64,000 nucleotides of DNA from Mucilaginibacter frigoritolerans (GCF_007830615.1 NZ_VLLI01000001.1:434001-498000); one strand, 5' to 3'. Shown: positions 24,167-33,692, numbered from the stretch's first letter. Notes: a model not told the origin generated them from the letters alone. Made by a program: numbers and translations.

Positions 24167-26605
24167 TTAATTAAAGGCTGTTTTTAAACGTACATATTTC
24201 TCTACATCGGTTGAGTTAAAGCCTTTTCCTCTCATTTCGGTGATATAGGCAGGGGTAACACCGGTGGCTTTTAATGATGATAATTGATTGACGGAGATAT
24301 CCGTAAAACCAAGGTCTTTGAAGCCCTTTACAAAATCGGGCGTAATATCCAATGCTTTTAAGGTGTTGAGTGAATTTACCGGGATGTTTTTATAACCAAT
24401 GGCTTCAAAGCTTTTAATATATTCGTCATTTATGCCAAGCGCTTTTAATGAACTCAAGTTATTTACCGACAGGTTTTTGTAACCCAAAGACTCAAATCCT
24501 TTAATATAGTCCTCGGTAATACCTAATGATTTTAAAGTTGATAGGTTATTTACGGTCAGATTTTTGTAACCAATGGCTTCAAACCCTTTAATATAATCTC
24601 CGGTGATACCCAATGCTTTTAAAGATGATAAATTATTTACCGACAGGTTTTTATATCCCAAAGCCTCAAAACTTTTAATGTATGCAGGCGTAATATCTAA
24701 TGATTTTAAAGTAGTAAGGCTATTAACGGTTAAGTTAGTATAGCCAATTTCTTTAAAACTCTTAATATAAGCCGCTGTAATATTGAGTGCTTTCAGGGTA
24801 GTTAATTCATGATAAGGGATGTTGCTATAACCTACAGCAGCCAACGAATGCACATAGCTGGAGTCGATATTCATGGCCTTATAACTTGAAATTTCATTTG
24901 CTGACGGCATAACTTCTTCTCCTGTATTTGCCCCGGTTTTCATTTTGGTTTTACGCAGACCGTTAATGTAGGCACCGGTAATATTTTGTGCTTTAAAACT
25001 CACCAATTGATTAAAGCTGATGTCTTTATAACCAGCCTTACGGATCTCGCTTACATATTCGCTGGTAATGCCTAAAGCTTTGCCCGAAACAAGCTCATTG
25101 GGGCTAAGATCATTATAGCCATTGGCCTTCCACATGTTAATGTATGCTTCATCAACCCTAAGGGCCGACATCGAAATCAGGTTATGTTTTGAAAGATCCT
25201 TGTACCCGCTTTTTTGAAGCATCGACACATAATCCTTTTTGATGTCAAGTGTAAAGAATGCAAACGAATCGCCATCCTCAACTTCGGTTATTCCCAGGCT
25301 GTTTAAAAACGAATTGAAACTTTTATCAGCAGTAAATTTATAATGACCATAGCCTTCATCCCCTTCAAATTTACCGGTGAATACTACGGTACCAGCTTCA
25401 CGTTTTAAGGTAAACTCACCTTTCTGATCTTTTGGCAAAGCCGAAAATTCACTCATAGGGAAAGTTGAACTGCTCGACCAGTTACGGTCATCGTCATCGC
25501 TTTTAAATTCTATATGTACTTTATCACCTTTAATGGTGGCAAACCATGCGCCTTCGGTACGGTCATTAGTTGCTTTATCTGTATCTTTTTTAGCTTTTAT
25601 GCTACTTTTAGCTATCGCTTTAGCCGTCATGCTATAAGCAGCAGGATCATTCAGTACGCAGGCCAGTACACCCAGCATAGGCACCAGGAAAAAGTATTTC
25701 CACATAATATGGATGTTTGATTTTTTTGCGTTCATCATAACAATTCTCTTTTTTAATAGTGATTGATTATAGTTGGTTGTTATCCCAAGGGAAAGGTGCG
25801 GTGCCGATACCTTTAAAAGGCTCATCTGGTAGCTTTCACGCTCTACCTCTTTGTGCTCCAATACAGAGCTGTCGGTTAAAAATTCAAGGTTGTTTTCAAG
25901 CTCGGTGCGGTAAAGCCATGCAAATGGATTAAACCATTGCACTACCAAAACCAGCTCGGCAACTAAAATATCAAAGCTATGACCTTGTTGGATATGGATC
26001 TTTTCGTGTAGTAAAATTTGGCTGTAGGTATCCCAATCGTACTTTTCAGGGTTAATAAAAATATTATTACCGAAAGAGCAGGGAGCTTTATCCCCACTAA
26101 GTTCAACAATACGAAATTTGCCATCCCGTATGGCCGGTTTGGTATAAGCCTGATAAAGCAGCACCACAATTTGCATTAAAAGGTTTAGCCCAAAAGCGGC
26201 TACCCCGATCCAGTATAAATAAAACAACCATTTGATAGCTCTTTGCATAAACGGCACATCCGGGCTGGTTGATGTTTGTTTTACAATTGATGGGGGAGTA
26301 TCTTTTATATCGGTAAAAACGCTTGGTTTTACAGCAATATCCTGCACGGCAACTTCATTTTTGGGTGCAGCTACTACAGGCGGTTGAACAGCTGAGGGCT
26401 CAGTTTTTACAATGGTTGGTTTAGCAGTTTCTCGTAGTGCCCACTGTTGTGGAATAGGGATAAGCGGCAAGGCAAATGATAATGCCAAACAAAAAACCAA
26501 AACTATGCGGTTTAAACGGTAAAAGGTTTCCCTTTGCAGCAACAGCTTATAAAACAAAAGGCAAACTGATATCAGTAAGGCTACATGTAAAAGGTAGGGT
26601 ATCAT
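24167..26605 (-). CDS. BlaR1-type M56 membrane metallopeptidase with twelve C-terminal repeats
   Basis: An 812-residue protein. The N-terminal half is a BlaR1/MecR1-like membrane protease: helices at about 3-22, 32-50 and 124-150, the zinc motif HEKIH at 200-204 (ILLHEKIHIQQGHSFD) with a downstream Glu-rich ELENNLEFLTD, and a final helix at about 303-325. The outside half is not a penicillin-binding domain. It is a roughly 100-residue domain (EGAWFATIKGDKVHIEF to SFNSFLNSLG) followed by twelve 29-residue repeats (consensus LKALGITxDYIKGFEAIGYKNLSVNNLSS), with a short insert after repeat four. By analogy, ligand sensing outside triggers proteolysis that inactivates BlaI. The gene overlaps blaI by 4 bp. 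Confidence 0.9.
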   Translation of the reverse strand: MIPYLLHVALLISVCLLFYKLLLQRETFYRLNRIVLVFCLALSFALPLIPIPQQWALRETAKPTIVKTEPSAVQPPVVAAPKNEVAVQDIAVKPSVFTDIKDTPPSIVKQTSTSPDVPFMQRAIKWLFYLYWIGVAAFGLNLLMQIVVLLYQAYTKPAIRDGKFRIVELSGDKAPCSFGNNIFINPEKYDWDTYSQILLHEKIHIQQGHSFDILVAELVLVVQWFNPFAWLYRTELENNLEFLTDSSVLEHKEVERESYQMSLLKVSAPHLSLGITTNYNQSLLKKRIVMMNAKKSNIHIMWKYFFLVPMLGVLACVLNDPAAYSMTAKAIAKSSIKAKKDTDKATNDRTEGAWFATIKGDKVHIEFKSDDDDRNWSSSSTFPMSEFSALPKDQKGEFTLKREAGTVVFTGKFEGDEGYGHYKFTADKSFNSFLNSLGITEVEDGDSFAFFTLDIKKDYVSMLQKSGYKDLSKHNLISMSALRVDEAYINMWKANGYNDLSPNELVSGKALGITSEYVSEIRKAGYKDISFNQLVSFKAQNITGAYINGLRKTKMKTGANTGEEVMPSANEISSYKAMNIDSSYVHSLAAVGYSNIPYHELTTLKALNITAAYIKSFKEIGYTNLTVNSLTTLKSLDITPAYIKSFEALGYKNLSVNNLSSLKALGITGDYIKGFEAIGYKNLTVNNLSTLKSLGITEDYIKGFESLGYKNLSVNNLSSLKALGINDEYIKSFEAIGYKNIPVNSLNTLKALDITPDFVKGFKDLGFTDISVNQLSSLKATGVTPAYITEMRGKGFNSTDVEKYVRLKTAFN

Positions 26606-26964
26606 TTTTTCTGCGATTTAATAAGGTTTATTATTTCATTTAATTCTTCTTCTGATATCTTTTGTTCTTTGGCAAAAAACATCAGCATGTTTGGGTATGA
26701 ATTATTAAAGTACTGACTAACTATATCTGTCATGGCGTGGTTTTGATACTGCTCTTTTGATATGACAGGATAATAGCGGAAAACGTTACCAATGGTTTCA
26801 TGTTCAAGGAAACGTTTATCTTCCAATATTTTCACCATGGTAGCAATCGTATTATAATGTGGCTTAGGATCGGGCATCTCATTTATAATTTCTTTTATAA
26901 AGGCATGCCCCAATTGCCACACCGCCTGCATAATTTGTTCTTCTCTTTTGGCCAGTTTTTGCAT
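26602..26964 (-). CDS. BlaI/MecI/CopY-family repressor
   Basis: A 120-residue winged-helix repressor: MQKLAKREEQIMQAVWQLGH, then FIKEIINEMPDPKPHYNTIATMV (recognition helix) and LEDKRFLEHETIGNVFRYYP. The C-terminal dimerisation helices contain FFAKEQKISEEELNEIINLI. It is the first gene of the operon with the M56 peptidase (4-bp overlap) and the repeat protein. Three identical-core palindromes, ACTAATnnATTAGT, lie 30-83 bp upstream of its start and are the expected autoregulatory operators. Confidence 0.95.
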   Translation of the reverse strand: MQKLAKREEQIMQAVWQLGHAFIKEIINEMPDPKPHYNTIATMVKILEDKRFLEHETIGNVFRYYPVISKEQYQNHAMTDIVSQYFNNSYPNMLMFFAKEQKISEEELNEIINLIKSQKK

Positions 26965-26993
26965 AACGTTTAGAATTTTTTTATAAAGTTGAT

Positions 26994-27047
26994 ACTAATT
27001 TATTAGTAATGCAACTAATAGATTAGTATTTCTACTAATTAATTAGT
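26994..27047. promoter_or_regulatory. Three phased BlaI operators
   Basis: ACTAATTTATTAGT (26994-27007), ACTAATAGATTAGT (27014-27027) and ACTAATTAATTAGT (27034-27047) share perfect ACTAAT/ATTAGT arms and differ only in the two central bases. Starts are exactly 20 bp apart, about two helical turns. This places dimers on one face of the DNA upstream of blaI. Confidence 0.85.
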
Positions 27048-27197
27048 ATTTAAGTTATAATTCATTGATAATCAATTAGAAAAAATATTTAACGATAGGA
27101 TGGGAGCTGTTTTGAACTTTTAGGAACGATGAAACTGTACGCAAACGGACAATAACTATAACATATCCGAACGGAGGTTTAAAATTAAATTTTATGT

Positions 27198-27220
27198 AAA
27201 ATATTGACAATCAATATTTT
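27198..27220. promoter_or_regulatory. 23-bp palindrome upstream of the permease gene
   Basis: AAAATATTGA-CAA-TCAATATTTT is a perfect 10-bp inverted repeat ending 49 bp before the permease ATG. A related palindrome, ATTGATAATCAAT, lies at 27064-27076. These could be operator sites of an unknown regulator. The rest of 27048-27269 shows nothing else recognisable. Confidence 0.5.
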
Positions 27221-27269
27221 ATTAAAACGGCATAATATTAGCTAATAGTAGTTTCTAATTGCCTGCATC

Positions 27270-29678
27270 ATGATTAAAAACTACTTACTAATAGCATTCA
27301 GGAACCTGTCAAAAAATAAGGCTTTCTCCTTTATAAACATTACAGGACTGGCCATCGGGATGGCTGCCGGCTTACTGATTATACAATATGTATCGTTTGA
27401 ACTGAGTTTTGATAACTTCCATACAAAAAAAGACAGGATATATCGTGTTAGTCAGGATAGATTTAATAATGGTAAACTGAGTACGCAATGGGCCGGGGGA
27501 GCTTTTGCTCCGGGTAATGCCTTTAAAAACAATTTTCCCGAAGTAGAGGACTTTGTTAAAGTAGTTGGCAACGGTTCATTATTGGCTGTTTATAAAGATC
27601 AGCGGCTTACTCTGGAAAAGACCTATTTCGCAGGGAAATCCTTTTTCAATATTTTTAGTTACCCATTAATCAGCGGCGACCCTAAAACTGCTTTGCAGGA
27701 TGTTAATAGTGCAGTAATCACTGAAACCGTGGCCAAAAAACTCTTTGGTACAGTTGATGCAGTGGGTAAAACCTTTATCTGGGATGTTAATCCTTTAAAA
27801 GTAACCGGGGTAATGAAAGATTTTCCTGCAAACACTCATTTTAAAGCAGACTTATTATTATCGTACAGTACGTTAATGAAGTTTGTAGGTCCCAAAAATG
27901 ATCTGGATAATGCCTGGGAAAACGATGGCTGTTTAACCTATCTGTTGCTTAAACCCGGTGTTGATCCTAAAGCATTGGAAGCCAAATTTGTACCTTTTGT
28001 AAATAAAATATATGCGCAGTATAAAGGATCGGGTGAAGGAGCAAAGTATTATTTGCAGCCATTACAAAGCATCCATCTTTACTCACACTTAATGCTGGAG
28101 GCTGAGCCAAATGGTGATGGTAAGTCTGTTTACCTATTAGCTGCTATAGCCATATTTGTAATTATAATAGCCTGGATAAATTATATTAACCTGGCTACAG
28201 CCAAAGGCATTACAAGGGCCAAGGAAGTAGGCGTCCGCAAAACACTAGGTTCGGCAAAAGGTCAGTTGCTGAGTCAGTTTATGCTGGAAGCTATGCTATT
28301 AAATGGCATGGCAATAGTACTTTCCATCATCATGATTATTCTATTCCTGCCCATTTTTTCAGCTATATCAGGTCAGTATATCACGCTTACTTTATTATTA
28401 AAGCCTATTTTTTGGATAGCGGTAATCTGCTTGTTTTTATTGGGCTCATTCTTTTCAGGTTTTTACCCGGCCGTTGTGCTTTCAAATTTTAAACCGGTAG
28501 AGGTAATGAAAGGAAAGCTTTCCGCTTCGCCAAAAGGCATATTACTGCGTAAAGGGATGGTGGTGTTTCAATTTGCAGCATCAATTTTTTTGCTCATTTT
28601 TTCACTTACCGTATACAGGCAGGTGAGTTACATGCAGCGGCAAAAACTAGGCATTAACATTGATCAAACGCTGATTATAAAACAACCGCTGGCGCATGTA
28701 GATTCTTTTTATCGTAGCATGAGTGCCTTTAAGAATGAAAGCCTCAGAGATCCTTCTATTAAAAGTGTAACGGTTTCTACCTCAATTCCTGGCGATCCTG
28801 TTGGATGGAATGCAGGGGGGATTAAACTGACAGGTACCGATCAATCGCAGGGCAAACAATACCGTATTATTGGCGGCGACTATGATTATTTGAAAGCTTA
28901 CAATGCCAAATTGATAACAGGCCGACTATTTTCAAAAGATTTTACTACTGATCCTCACGCTGTAGTTTTTAATGTAAAAGCTACCCAGGAAATGGGTTTT
29001 GAAAAACCTGAACAAGCTATTGGAAAACAAATAGACTTTTGGGGGCAGGTTTATACCATTGTAGGTGTAGTTGATAATTATCATCAGCAATCATTACATG
29101 ATGCTTTTGATGCCGTTATTTTCCGCTGCATACCCGATGTAAGGGGGCAGGTATCAGTAAAAATAAACACCGGTAACCTGCCGCAAACTATAGCCGCCTT
29201 AAAAAGGAACTGGAACGCTTTTTTCCCTGGTGATGAATTTAATTATTTCTTCCTCGATCAGCACTTTAACGAGCAATATCATGCCGATAAGCAATTTGGA
29301 CAAGTATTTGCAGCATTTACGGGCATTGGCATTTTTGTAGCATGTTTGGGATTATTCGGGTTAGTATCGTTTACTATTGTTCAGCGTACCAAAGAAATAG
29401 GGATTCGTAAGGTTTTAGGAGCTTCTGTAAATAGTATTTTGCAATTATTATATAAAGATTTTGCACAGTTGGTATTAATCTCCTTTATTATTTCGGCACC
29501 GTTAGGCTGGTATTCCATTCATCAATGGCTCCAAACTTATGCCTTCCGCATAGAAATAAGCTGGACACTATTTGTAATCCCCTTTATAGCAGTTGCTATA
29601 ATTGCCATGGCTACAGTTTCCTATTTAAGTGTTAAAGCAGCTTTAATGAACCCGGTTAAGAGTATAAAAACTGAATGA
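27270..29678 (+). CDS. FtsX/MacB-like ABC transporter permease
   Basis: An 802-residue permease beginning MIKNYLLIAFRNLSKNKAFS, the standard start of this Bacteroidota family. It has an N-terminal helix (20-40), a first periplasmic MacB-type domain (about 45-270), an FtsX helix block (about 285-405), a second helix plus periplasmic domain (about 425-670), and a second FtsX block (about 690-795) containing GLVSFTIVQRTKEIGIRKVLGAS. The ATPase partner is not adjacent. Such duplicated permeases export peptides or lipids or transmit mechanical force; the substrate is unknown. Only the palindrome at 27198-27220 suggests regulation. Confidence 0.92.
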   Translation: MIKNYLLIAFRNLSKNKAFSFINITGLAIGMAAGLLIIQYVSFELSFDNFHTKKDRIYRVSQDRFNNGKLSTQWAGGAFAPGNAFKNNFPEVEDFVKVVGNGSLLAVYKDQRLTLEKTYFAGKSFFNIFSYPLISGDPKTALQDVNSAVITETVAKKLFGTVDAVGKTFIWDVNPLKVTGVMKDFPANTHFKADLLLSYSTLMKFVGPKNDLDNAWENDGCLTYLLLKPGVDPKALEAKFVPFVNKIYAQYKGSGEGAKYYLQPLQSIHLYSHLMLEAEPNGDGKSVYLLAAIAIFVIIIAWINYINLATAKGITRAKEVGVRKTLGSAKGQLLSQFMLEAMLLNGMAIVLSIIMIILFLPIFSAISGQYITLTLLLKPIFWIAVICLFLLGSFFSGFYPAVVLSNFKPVEVMKGKLSASPKGILLRKGMVVFQFAASIFLLIFSLTVYRQVSYMQRQKLGINIDQTLIIKQPLAHVDSFYRSMSAFKNESLRDPSIKSVTVSTSIPGDPVGWNAGGIKLTGTDQSQGKQYRIIGGDYDYLKAYNAKLITGRLFSKDFTTDPHAVVFNVKATQEMGFEKPEQAIGKQIDFWGQVYTIVGVVDNYHQQSLHDAFDAVIFRCIPDVRGQVSVKINTGNLPQTIAALKRNWNAFFPGDEFNYFFLDQHFNEQYHADKQFGQVFAAFTGIGIFVACLGLFGLVSFTIVQRTKEIGIRKVLGASVNSILQLLYKDFAQLVLISFIISAPLGWYSIHQWLQTYAFRIEISWTLFVIPFIAVAIIAMATVSYLSVKAALMNPVKSIKTE

Positions 29679-29837
29679 TTTTTGAAATATTGCCATGCTG
29701 TTGTCATATATAAACAGATTAGATTTATATTAGGTTGATTTGTAACAGAATGATTACTTTCGTCGCCAAACAAAAACCGGGTGTTAAATAGATGTTAATC
29801 TTTTATGTTAGCGCTTAGGTTTCTAAGCAGGCGCACA

Positions 29838-31097
29838 ATGAAGTTTTTCTACAAAATAAGTTTATACATTATTACGGTATTTTTTGCATTGCCGGTTTTT
29901 GCGCAGGTAAGTAATCAGGTTCCTGTTACTATTTTTCCGGTAGTACCTAATATGCCCCCGGTGATTGATACTACTTCTAAATATGTTAATGGTATAAAAC
30001 AGCAGGATATTTCAGATGTTATAGCCCGTGCATTTCATAAAAGCCGTGTGGCAAAGCTTGATTCCATTACCTCGAAGCCGACCATTTCCTTTGTTCCGGC
30101 AATCGGTTATACACTTGTATCAAAACTTGCACTTGTTGTATCCGGAAATGCTGCTTTCAGAACGGGGCCTAATGCCCGAGTATCAACTATTGTGCTAAGC
30201 TCGTCTATTACTCAAAGAAGACAGTTTACTTTGCCGGTACAAACCAGTATTTGGAGTAAAGACAATAAATATAATTTTGTTGGCGATTATCGTTTTTTCC
30301 GTTACCCTCAAAGTACATTTGGGTTAGGCAGCGGCTCAAACATAAAGGATGAAGATCCGATGGATTATTCTTATGTTCAGTTTTATGAAACTGTTTTAAG
30401 ACATATTACAGGAGACATTTATGCAGGTGCCGGATATATTATTGATGACCATTGGAACGTGACTGATAAGGGCAATATGGATGGTACTGTATCTGATTAT
30501 TCCACTTATGGTAAAATGGCACATTCCATTTCATCAGGGTTTACTTTGAATGCGCTTTTGGATACACGTGATAATGCGATAAATCCGTTTAAGGGGGCAT
30601 TTATGACTTTGCAGTATCGTGATAATTTAACCGCTTTAGGTAGTACAACCGGCTGGCAATCATTAATAGTAGACGTACGTAAATATTTTAGGTTTCCGGC
30701 CGGCTCAGACAATGTACTGGCCTTGTGGAGTTATGACTGGCTTACCTTAACTGGCAGGCCTCCGTATATTGATCTTCCCAGTACACAATGGGATGAAAGC
30801 TCTGCTACAGGCCGCGGATACATTCAGGGTAGATTCAGAGGGGCGCAGATGGTATACGTTGAAAGTGAATACCGCTACAAAATTACCGAAGATGGTTTAA
30901 TTGGAGGCACATTTTTCATAAATGGCCAATCATTATCAGCGGCTCCCGGTACTAAACTACAAGCCATGCAACCTGGCTACGGTCCGGGTTTGCGTATTAA
31001 ACTCAATAAAGTATCAAATACAAACATTAGTATTGATTATGGTTTTGGTCGCCAGGGATCAAACGGATTATTTATTGATGTTGGCGAGATATTTTAG
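29838..31097 (+). CDS. Omp85/BamA-like outer-membrane barrel without POTRA domains
   Basis: A 419-residue barrel from the start at 29838 (MKFFYKISLYIITVF, signal peptide ending VFAQ). An upstream ATG at 29805 would add an unlikely basic leader. A short periplasmic linker precedes alternating beta segments with the Omp85-like phrases NAINPFKGAFMTLQYRD, YDWLTLTGRPPY, GRGYIQGRFRG and VESEYRYKITEDG, ending FIDVGEIF. Its length corresponds to the barrel of the surface-antigen (bacterial surface Ag) family alone. A transport or scaffold role at the outer membrane is inferred. Confidence 0.82.
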   Translation: MKFFYKISLYIITVFFALPVFAQVSNQVPVTIFPVVPNMPPVIDTTSKYVNGIKQQDISDVIARAFHKSRVAKLDSITSKPTISFVPAIGYTLVSKLALVVSGNAAFRTGPNARVSTIVLSSSITQRRQFTLPVQTSIWSKDNKYNFVGDYRFFRYPQSTFGLGSGSNIKDEDPMDYSYVQFYETVLRHITGDIYAGAGYIIDDHWNVTDKGNMDGTVSDYSTYGKMAHSISSGFTLNALLDTRDNAINPFKGAFMTLQYRDNLTALGSTTGWQSLIVDVRKYFRFPAGSDNVLALWSYDWLTLTGRPPYIDLPSTQWDESSATGRGYIQGRFRGAQMVYVESEYRYKITEDGLIGGTFFINGQSLSAAPGTKLQAMQPGYGPGLRIKLNKVSNTNISIDYGFGRQGSNGLFIDVGEIF

Positions 31098-31109
31098 CTT
31101 TCTATAAAA

Positions 31110-31157
31110 AACTCATCCTCCATAATTGAAAGTGGTTCAAATACCAAAGGATGAGTT
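31110..31157. terminator. Hairpin between convergent genes
   Basis: AACTCATCCT (31110-31119) is perfectly complementary to AGGATGAGTT (31148-31157), with A5 before the left arm, so a minus-strand transcript would end in U. The 28-nt loop makes this weaker than the other terminators. Confidence 0.5.
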
Positions 31158-31183
31158 ATTCAGCAAACAACAAAAGTTCTTGC

Positions 31184-31795
31184 TTAGTTAAAAGTAAATC
31201 CTATTTGTAAATTCAATCCAATTGAGGCGCTTTCGCTGTCACCAAATCTTGCTGGTAGGGATAAAGCCACAAAGTAATTTACATCTTTTGTGCGGGCGTA
31301 AACCTGGTTAAATACAGGGGTAAAGCCATAGCGCCCTTGTGTTTCAAATGCAAGCCGGGTAATAATGGTAAATCCATGATCAAAGCGAAACATTGTTCCT
31401 GGATCAAACAGTAAATTGCTGTTTTTGCTGGTACCACCCGATACCTTAACGGTAGGGGTAAACTCATAACTAAAACCAAATTTGTCGCTATATAAAACGT
31501 TTATACCCACCGGGAAGCCGATGCTGCTTGTTGAATGCGAAAAGTTATAAGTTGTAGAGCCATTGTAGGTAGCAAGCGGTAAAATGAAACTGAGGTAGCC
31601 CACAACTCTCGGATAGCTTGGTTTAACAATTGGCGCCGGTGCCAGCAATGCCTGTGTTTTTGCCGAATCGGTAGTTGCGGTTTGCGTTTTTTGTGCACTT
31701 GCATTTTGTACAGCTAATAGTACGGTGATAAGGGCGATTGCTATACCCTGAAGTAAGTACGCATTTTTCAATTTGAAAGATAAATGTTTTTTCAT
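31184..31795 (-). CDS. Outer-membrane beta-barrel protein, unknown
   Basis: A 203-residue protein from the preferred start MKKHLSFKLKNAYL at 31795; a start at 31834 would add 13 polar residues before the signal. The signal peptide ends NASAQ at about residue 35. Strand-like segments follow (VVGYLSFILPLATYNG, FSYEFTPTVKVSGG, FTIITRLAFETQGRYGF), ending IGLNLQIGFTFN with terminal Phe-rich strand character typical of outer-membrane barrels. It has about eight strands by eye. Function unknown. Confidence 0.7.
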   Translation of the reverse strand: MKKHLSFKLKNAYLLQGIAIALITVLLAVQNASAQKTQTATTDSAKTQALLAPAPIVKPSYPRVVGYLSFILPLATYNGSTTYNFSHSTSSIGFPVGINVLYSDKFGFSYEFTPTVKVSGGTSKNSNLLFDPGTMFRFDHGFTIITRLAFETQGRYGFTPVFNQVYARTKDVNYFVALSLPARFGDSESASIGLNLQIGFTFN

Positions 31796-32003
31796 GTTTG
31801 TTTTTTGTTCGGTTTGATGCACGCTTTGCGGCATGCGTAAAAAATGTATTGATTATGTGAATATGAAAGGTTTTGTTTTTGTGTACTTTCAAAAATAATG
31901 GATATATATTGAAAAATATAACGCTATATATAATTACCGTGCCTAATTAAATAATCAGTATTGCCATATAGTCGTAAACAGGTATAGTTCCTTACAGAAT
32001 TTC

Positions 32004-32045
32004 AAAAAAAATCTGCAAATTGTATGTACATACGATTTGCAGATT
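32004..32045 (-). terminator. Strong terminator after the DHA2 exporter gene
   Basis: AATCTGCAAAT (from 32010) pairs with ATTTGCAGATT (to 32045) around an inner palindrome GTATGTACATAC, giving arms of about 18 bp. A T8 run follows on the minus strand. Confidence 0.85.
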
Positions 32046-32071
32046 AAGGAGTGGAGCGTTTGTTGTATGAA

Positions 32072-33631
32072 TTAATGGTCTGATATTACCACTTTTGAGG
32101 TCGCCTGGTTTGCTTTTTTCTTCTTAATGGTCATCAGCACCAATGGAATACAACAAGCGTTCATAATAGCCAGCAGTAAAAATGCATTCATATAGCTCAT
32201 TAAAAAAGTTTGTCTTACTACTGTTGATTCCAATGCGCCTGTTGCCTGTTGCAGTGCTCTTAAATAGTTAGCGCCGTGTGCCATAAAGTTTCTGATAAAT
32301 GCTTGCATCCTAAAGCTAGTGGCACTATCGCTGGTGGTGACATGGGAGATCAATGCTACCCGATTAGCTGCTGCACGATGAGCAATATAGGTGTTGATCA
32401 AAGCAATACCGAATGATCCGCCCATTTGGCGCATCATGTTATTTAATGCAGCGCCTTGTGGTATATCCGAAGGTTTAAGCTCTGATACAGCCAATGCTGT
32501 TAATGGAACAATGAGTAGCGCTGCACCCACACCGCGGAATATTAAGGGAATAAAAAAGTATGCACTCCCTGTGTCAAGATTTGATCCTGACATTAAAAAA
32601 CCGAAAATAGCCGAAAATAGAAACCCTAAAATGATCAAATACTGCGGACGAAGACCGCTTTGCAGCATTTTGCCCAGAAATGGGGATATCATTGCAGCCA
32701 TTAAAGTTCCCGGTAGCAGCATGGTGCCCGTTTGGAAAGCAGAGTAGCCGATGATACGCTGTGCATACAGCGGAAAAACAAATACAGCACTAAATAATCC
32801 GAACCCGAGCACAAAAGTCATTATAGCTGAAATAGACAGGGTAGTGCTTTTTAATACACGTAAATTAATAACGGGGAACTCTGTTTGCAGCTCCCACCAA
32901 ACCAGTATAGTTAAACACAGTGTAGCAATAATGGTTAATACAATAATATAGGTAGCCGAAAACCAATCATCCGTTTCGCCGCGTTCCAGTATCACCTGTA
33001 AGCAGCCAACACCTACCGCTAGTAAGAAAATACCCAGCCAGTCAATTCGTCGGTTATCTTGCGATCTTTTAGTAGGTTTTAGGTAGATGTATGATAATAT
33101 AGCGGCCATGGCACCAATTGGAATGTTTACATAAAATATCCATTGCCAGCTCAAATTATCAACAATATACCCTCCTAAAACCGGGCCAATTGATGGTCCG
33201 ATAATAATTCCAAGACTAAAAATACCACTGGCTGTTCCGCGTTCTTTTACAGGGAAGGTTTCAAATAGGATAGATTGGGAAGTAGATAATAATGCACCCC
33301 CGCCAATTCCCTGGAAAAACCGGAAAGCCACCAGTTCCCACAAACTATGTGAAAACCCGCACATTGCCGAAGCAAGGGTAAATAAAAGTATAGAACCAAT
33401 ATAATATTGCTTCCTGCCAATTTTCTCGGCTAAAAAGCTGGTCATGGGTATAATGATTACATTGGCTATGGCATAAGAGGTAATTACCCAGGCAGTATCT
33501 TCCAGCGAAGCGCCTAAATTACCACTCATTGTATTAATGGAAACGTTAACTATGGTAGTATCAATCAATTCAATAATGGTTGAAGTGATAATAGTGATTA
33601 CGATGATCCATTTTCTGAACCCAGTTTCCAT
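32072..33631 (-). CDS. DHA2-family (EmrB/QacA-like) MFS drug exporter
   Basis: A 519-residue protein with about 14 transmembrane helices. It has the DHA2 hallmark IELIDTTIVNVSINTMSG in helix 1, loop motif A LAEKIGRKQYY and the motif C-like segment GIIIGPSIGPVLGGYIV. Then come WQWIFYVNIPIGA and a late RQMGGSFGIALINTYIAHRA. DHA2 pumps export cationic dyes, bile salts or other amphiphiles using the proton gradient. No adjacent EmrA adaptor or TolC homologue is seen. A MerR regulator is divergently transcribed 118 bp away and probably controls it. Confidence 0.93.
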   Translation of the reverse strand: METGFRKWIIVITIITSTIIELIDTTIVNVSINTMSGNLGASLEDTAWVITSYAIANVIIIPMTSFLAEKIGRKQYYIGSILLFTLASAMCGFSHSLWELVAFRFFQGIGGGALLSTSQSILFETFPVKERGTASGIFSLGIIIGPSIGPVLGGYIVDNLSWQWIFYVNIPIGAMAAILSYIYLKPTKRSQDNRRIDWLGIFLLAVGVGCLQVILERGETDDWFSATYIIVLTIIATLCLTILVWWELQTEFPVINLRVLKSTTLSISAIMTFVLGFGLFSAVFVFPLYAQRIIGYSAFQTGTMLLPGTLMAAMISPFLGKMLQSGLRPQYLIILGFLFSAIFGFLMSGSNLDTGSAYFFIPLIFRGVGAALLIVPLTALAVSELKPSDIPQGAALNNMMRQMGGSFGIALINTYIAHRAAANRVALISHVTTSDSATSFRMQAFIRNFMAHGANYLRALQQATGALESTVVRQTFLMSYMNAFLLLAIMNACCIPLVLMTIKKKKANQATSKVVISDH

Positions 33632-33671
33632 AATAAAAAAGGATATTAATTGTTATTAACCTATAATGATT

Positions 33672-33692
33672 GTAACTTCGTGACAAAGCTAC
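33672..33692. promoter_or_regulatory. Candidate MerR operator between exporter and regulator
   Basis: GTAACTT (33672-33678) and AAGCTAC (33686-33692) form an inverted repeat with one mismatch across 7 bp, in the shared divergent intergenic region. This is the spacing and type of dyad MerR proteins bind. Which promoter it controls cannot be told. Confidence 0.4.
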
